A DNA stretch of 20,009 bases from an uncultured Hyphomicrobiales bacterium (GTDB lineage Bacteria > Pseudomonadota > Alphaproteobacteria > Rhizobiales > Beijerinckiaceae). The position numbers and the translations under genes are program-made. This document shows, in pieces, positions 16,451 through 20,009 of this stretch. The stretch is from positions 1 to 20,009 of the forward strand of contig CAIVAX010000195.1 in NCBI GenBank assembly GCA_903903935.1, given 5' to 3'. The notes beneath the pieces are model-generated. The model ran no database searches, was not told the origin of the DNA, and saw only the letters and a list, made by a program, of their open reading frames with translations. The stretch's first letter is position 1. The number at the start of each line of letters is the position of its first letter.

Positions 16451-16966
16451 ATGTCCTGGAACGATGAACGTGTTGAAATATTAAAGAAACTCTGGCTGGA
16501 AGGCCTGAGTGCGAGCCAGATTGCCAATGAGCTGGCCAATGGGATTACCCGCAATGCCGTGATTGGCAAAGTGCATCGCCTCGGCCTTTCTGGCCGCGTC
16601 AAGGTGCCTTCGCAATCCCAGCCCCGTCCGCGGCCCCAGCGCATAACGCGCAGCTCGGCGCCGCGCTCCGTCCCGCTGGTGCGCGGCAATAATGCTCTGG
16701 CCTATGCCCCGCGCATTCATGAAGCTCCTGCTCCCAAGCCCCTTGAAGAAGTGCTGATCCCCATGTCTGAGCGGGTCACCATTATGGAGCTGAAGGAGGC
16801 TATGTGCCGCTGGCCTTTGGGTGATCCGGCCACGCCAGAATTCCGCTATTGCGGCGGCAAATCGACGGTCGGTGAATCTTATTGCACCTATCATTCCCGC
16901 GTTGCTTATCAGCCGGCGCAAGATCGTCGGCGTGATCGCGAACGCCGCGCCCAGCGCATGGCTTGA
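16451..16966 (+). CDS. gcrA: GcrA cell-cycle regulator
   Basis: GcrA is a global transcription regulator of the alphaproteobacterial cell cycle that binds sigma-70 RNA polymerase holoenzyme and acts at promoters carrying CcrM-methylated GANTC. The 171-aa protein has the characteristic N-terminal helix-turn-helix SWNDERVEILKKLWLEGLSASQIANEL, followed by TRNAVIGKVHRLGLSGR. A basic Pro/Arg-rich linker spans roughly 50-95. The conserved C-terminal block contains LKEAMCRWPLGDP, FRYCG and SYCTYHSRVAY, the sigma-interacting part. Length agrees with known GcrA proteins. ATG 16451 follows GGAGGG by 5 bases. It is divergent from argD and converges with the flippase-like gene 58 bases downstream. Confidence 0.95.
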   Translation: MSWNDERVEILKKLWLEGLSASQIANELANGITRNAVIGKVHRLGLSGRVKVPSQSQPRPRPQRITRSSAPRSVPLVRGNNALAYAPRIHEAPAPKPLEEVLIPMSERVTIMELKEAMCRWPLGDPATPEFRYCGGKSTVGESYCTYHSRVAYQPAQDRRRDRERRAQRMA

Positions 16967-17024
16967 GCCCAAGCCCTGCCCCAAGCCTAGGCTCTGGATC
17001 TAGCTCTGTTCACAGGATGCGGTT

Positions 17025-17987
17025 TTAAGATGAGGATTGGCGCAATTTGCGCCAATGCCGGACGAGTTCATACACTCCCAGCAGACTAAGTCCTGCCACA
17101 AAGGGCACGACATAAAAGATCATCCGATAGGCCAAGAGGGAGGCGACAAACGCTTCTGTCGTCGGTCCCTTGATCAAGCTCAACATCGTGGCTTCGAATG
17201 GGCCTAATCCGCCCGGCACATTGCTGGCAATCCCCAGCACGCTGGCCGCCAGATAGCTTGCCATAAACGGGATAAAATCAACCGCAATATCCTTCGGCAT
17301 CAGGCTATAGAGCACGAGACTGGCGCAGGTGATATCGGCCGCACCTGTCAGGATCTGGCCGATGGTGATGCGAAACTGCGGCAATTCCAATGTGACGCCC
17401 TGCACATTCAAGCGCCGATGGCTTTTGGAGACCCACGCCACATAGAGAGCCAACGCGATTAAGATGCCAATGCCAATCAGCCGGTTCATGCTTTCAGGCA
17501 AATGAAAGATGATGGTCATTTGATCGGGAGCAAAAGAAAAGGTCAGGCCAATCAGCAGATAAGCGCCCAGCCAATAGGTAAAACTGGCAATGACGATGAG
17601 GCTGGCCACTTTGCCGGCCGGAACGCCCACTTGCGAATAGATCCAATAGCGCACCGTACTGCCAGTCAGCAGCGAAAAGCCAAGCATATTGCCAATCGCA
17701 TAGCAGCACAGGGCGGAGAGAGAGACGAGCGGGTAAGAGACATTCAATTGCAATTGCCGAGCTGCCAGCCCGTCATAGGCTGTCCAAGCTGTTAGCGCGA
17801 GACAGGTAAACACGCCTGCGAGCACAAATTGGTCTGGGCTGATCTGACCTAGCGCAGTCAGCATATCGTCCCACTTCAATGTGCGCAGCGTTTGCGTCAC
17901 AAAATAAATCGACAAGCCAAATATGCCAAGGCTGATCAGGCCAGTGGCGGGTTTCTTCCAGGCTTGCAGACGACTGCTCAGGGACAT
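17025..17987 (-). CDS. Flippase-like UPF0104 / lysylphosphatidylglycerol-synthase transmembrane-type protein
   Basis: This 320-aa integral membrane protein has about eight hydrophobic segments and the family features of the LPG-synthase TM region (UPF0104, YbhN/AglD-like). These include GNMLGFSLLTGSTVRYWIYSQ early on and ASVLGIASNVPGGLGPFEATML near the C-terminus, where 'PGGLGPFE' is the hallmark. It lacks the C-terminal aminoacyl-transferase domain of MprF, so lysyl-lipid synthesis is unlikely; a role in lipid or glycolipid translocation is inferred from the family. ATG 17987 has GAGAG about 6 bases upstream. It starts 12 bases after the YfhO-like gene ends, so the two are almost certainly one operon. 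The short basic C-terminus ends RHWRKLRQSSS. Confidence 0.85.
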   Translation of the reverse strand: MSLSSRLQAWKKPATGLISLGIFGLSIYFVTQTLRTLKWDDMLTALGQISPDQFVLAGVFTCLALTAWTAYDGLAARQLQLNVSYPLVSLSALCCYAIGNMLGFSLLTGSTVRYWIYSQVGVPAGKVASLIVIASFTYWLGAYLLIGLTFSFAPDQMTIIFHLPESMNRLIGIGILIALALYVAWVSKSHRRLNVQGVTLELPQFRITIGQILTGAADITCASLVLYSLMPKDIAVDFIPFMASYLAASVLGIASNVPGGLGPFEATMLSLIKGPTTEAFVASLLAYRMIFYVVPFVAGLSLLGVYELVRHWRKLRQSSS

Positions 17988-17999
17988 GAAGACTCTCGC

Positions 18000-20009
18000 T
18001 TAAATCAGACGGCGAATATGCGTCCAGAGTCCGCGAAAGGGTCTGAAGACAAATTCAACTTTATGGCTGCCGGGTGCCACTTTGACGGCCCGGAAAATAA
18101 CATTGGCGCGCAAGATCTCGCTCTCGACGCCATCAACGCTGGCCACCCACCAGGGATGAAAGACATCATTCAGCACCACATAGCCACCCTGCGGCGCATC
18201 AACATCAATCGCAATTCGTGTATTGCCATAATGGCTGAGCGCAATCTGTCCCACATCCGTGCTGGGCGAGAGTGCGGGTGCAGTCTCTGCAACAGGCTCT
18301 TCCAAAAGCACTGTTGTGCGAAAATCAACATCCGGCCATTGGCCGCTTGTGATCATGCTGGCAAAATCGGCGCGCTGGGTTTGCGTGGCCAGCAGAACAC
18401 GCGGCAAGGCGCGCGGATTTTCATAAACATAAGAATCTTTGGTCCGTGCGATGAGAGTCAAATCACCTGCAACAAAGCCCTTGTCCATTTGCTCGGCAGG
18501 CACGCCCAAGGCCAGCCAGCGCAAGCCTAGAAGATCCGCCATAGGGGAGCGATAATGGGCAAACAAAGGTGAGAAATGTCTTTGCTCGGCAATCGCCACA
18601 TGATCGATCGCGCCAGTGGCTTGCGCAAAATCCTTCTGCACAATGGGATTATATCCCAGCCAATGATCAAGGCCATGCACCATGCCTGCATTGGGCCATT
18701 CAAAACCAATGGCGGCCAGTTCCACCCGATCACGACGATTGGGTGCCGCCGTTTGCGCCAGCTTTTCGCGCAACAGCGCCAGAGTTTCATTCTGTGACTC
18801 GCTGCGCAAAATATCATATTGAGCCGCCGGCAGCGCCGTTGATTCATTGGGTCCATTGCTCAGGCCCAGATCAAGGCACATCAAGCCCGCCACAATCAGC
18901 ATCAGCACATGTCTGTTCATCATGGGCCAGAGGCGGATCAAAGCCAACAGAATGAGCGCGGCACCAATGAGCGCTGCAGCCAGCAAGAGCGAGGGCATGG
19001 CTTGAGACAATCGACCTTTGTCAAAAGCGATAAAGCCACACAGCAGCAGAAGCAAAATCATCACACCTGTTTCAATGGCCATGCGTGTGCGCGTGGTCTC
19101 TTCACGCTCACGCAGCGCCGCATCAAAACAAAAGGCACCCAGCAAGGCCATAAGCCCGCCAATGACAAAGGTCGCATCGGCAGGGCGGCGGAAGAGATTT
19201 ATCCCCGGCAAATGAAAGGCAGCCTGAAAGAAAGGCGTGAAATCACCCAGCGCAAACAGCACCATGAACACAAATGCCAGCGTGTAATAGCGAATGGTCT
19301 TGTGCCAGAGCGCACCGCGCATCAGGCCAATGGCGACAACAGCAACAAGCGGCAGAGCGCCCGAATAGACATCCGCCATATTGCGCGCCAGCGCCAGCTC
19401 ATTATGGCCCCAGATCAAACTATTGGGCGGCCCCCAATAATCAGCAAAGGGGCCATCTGTTCCAAACAGATTGGCAACGATCAAGGTCAGAAAGGACGGC
19501 GGCGGCAGCGAGCCGCGCGCTGCGCCATCATAGCCAATATCCACGCGTATGGATTGCGCCGCCAAGGCAATGGTGAGGGCAAGTGGGATGGCAATCAAAA
19601 GAAGACCGGTCACCGCGCCGGTGAGAATGAGCGGATAATCCTTGCGCAGGCGCTCCATTCGTTGCGGTTGAGCCAGAAAATGCCAGAGCACATAGCCAGC
19701 CAAAGCAATCGCGCACAGATAAGCAATCTGATCGCGGCCAATCACCATAAAGGCTGAGGTGACGCCAGCAGCAAAGGCATAGGCTTTGGAATGTCGGTCA
19801 AGCGCGCGGGCAATCAGAAACAGCGACAGGCCAAACCAGCAAAAGCTCAGCACTTCGCCAATATGTTGCACACGCCAGGCCGCTGAACCGCCATTAGAAA
19901 AGGCAAAAGCTGCGATCAATGCTGCGGCTGGATGCAGCCCCCTGTCCAAACAAAAGACTAGTACCGCACAGCCTGCAACCCATAAGCTGACAAAGGTGAC
20001 CGCATCCAC
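18000..20009 (-). CDS. YfhO-like polytopic membrane protein, N-terminus outside the window
   Basis: This frame is open to the window edge, so the protein is at least 670 aa and its start is missing; the GTG codon at the very edge is probably internal. The N-terminal two-thirds has many hydrophobic segments, as in a GT-C-type or YfhO-type protein (for example LILTGAVTGLLLIAIPLALTI and a run of helices around 300-370). It includes a YWGPPN segment following an NLFGTDGPF loop. The C-terminal part is soluble, ending with YVVLNDVFHPWWVASVDG and GSHKVEFVFRP, which is the usual end of YfhO and related DUF-type proteins. Members of this group are linked to sugar transfer onto cell-envelope polymers, but the donor and acceptor here are unknown. 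The flippase-like gene follows after 12 bases. Confidence 0.75.
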   Translation of the reverse strand: MDAVTFVSLWVAGCAVLVFCLDRGLHPAAALIAAFAFSNGGSAAWRVQHIGEVLSFCWFGLSLFLIARALDRHSKAYAFAAGVTSAFMVIGRDQIAYLCAIALAGYVLWHFLAQPQRMERLRKDYPLILTGAVTGLLLIAIPLALTIALAAQSIRVDIGYDGAARGSLPPPSFLTLIVANLFGTDGPFADYWGPPNSLIWGHNELALARNMADVYSGALPLVAVVAIGLMRGALWHKTIRYYTLAFVFMVLFALGDFTPFFQAAFHLPGINLFRRPADATFVIGGLMALLGAFCFDAALREREETTRTRMAIETGVMILLLLLCGFIAFDKGRLSQAMPSLLLAAALIGAALILLALIRLWPMMNRHVLMLIVAGLMCLDLGLSNGPNESTALPAAQYDILRSESQNETLALLREKLAQTAAPNRRDRVELAAIGFEWPNAGMVHGLDHWLGYNPIVQKDFAQATGAIDHVAIAEQRHFSPLFAHYRSPMADLLGLRWLALGVPAEQMDKGFVAGDLTLIARTKDSYVYENPRALPRVLLATQTQRADFASMITSGQWPDVDFRTTVLLEEPVAETAPALSPSTDVGQIALSHYGNTRIAIDVDAPQGGYVVLNDVFHPWWVASVDGVESEILRANVIFRAVKVAPGSHKVEFVFRPFRGLWTHIRRLI

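Noticed and set aside
16984..16993. AGCCTAGGCT palindrome between gcrA and the flippase-like gene
   Set aside because: It has no loop and no T-run, so it cannot serve as an intrinsic terminator; short palindromes of this size occur by chance.
18909..19757. 282-aa plus-strand frame, Gln/Lys/Arg-rich
   Set aside because: Antisense to the YfhO-like membrane protein; reverse reading of hydrophobic codons gives this composition.

Overview
The window looks like ordinary chromosomal DNA of an alphaproteobacterium, most likely of the Rhizobiales/Hyphomicrobiales type. The best lineage marker is GcrA at 16451-16966, a cell-cycle regulator essentially confined to Alphaproteobacteria. The tightly overlapped argD-argF-hslO order and an ATP-type PckA fit the same group. 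Codon use looks uniform throughout. I see no transposase, integrase, phage gene, CRISPR array, tRNA or rRNA.

Layout from left to right: the first 19 codons of a leftward gene (1-57); polA (266-3304, +); an ion-transporter-superfamily antiporter (3364-4821, +); then on the minus strand pckA (4885-6501) with its terminator in the convergent gap, and a HugZ-like heme/flavin protein (6680-7462). Divergent from that is an orphan thiamine-diphosphate enzyme (7669-9435, +), followed by a NikR-type regulator (9539-10003, +). NikR converges with a three-gene ABC importer of the nitrate/sulfonate/taurine type (permease 10019-10819, ATPase 10819-11661, binding protein 11709-12764, all minus). Next come hslO (12891-13898), argF (13895-14842) and argD (14839-16047), all minus and joined by ATGA overlaps. 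A 403-base intergenic region separates argD from gcrA. The right end has a two-gene minus-strand membrane module: a flippase-like UPF0104/LPG-synthase-type protein (17025-17987) and a large YfhO-like polytopic protein cut off by the window edge (18000-20009).

Most genes are housekeeping: DNA repair and replication (polA), gluconeogenesis (pckA), arginine synthesis (argD, argF), redox chaperoning (hslO) and cell-cycle control (gcrA). The accessory part is 7.6-12.8 kb, where a ThDP enzyme, NikR and an ABC importer of unknown substrate lie together. The strongest oddity is NikR. It aligns without gaps to the E. coli protein as I recall it, but has Arg at two of the four nickel-ligand positions (87 and 89), extra histidines at 93-94, and a tail with six histidines. 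The second is the gcrA upstream region, which carries four GANTC (CcrM-type) sites within 135 bases. I did not find a clearly new multi-gene system.
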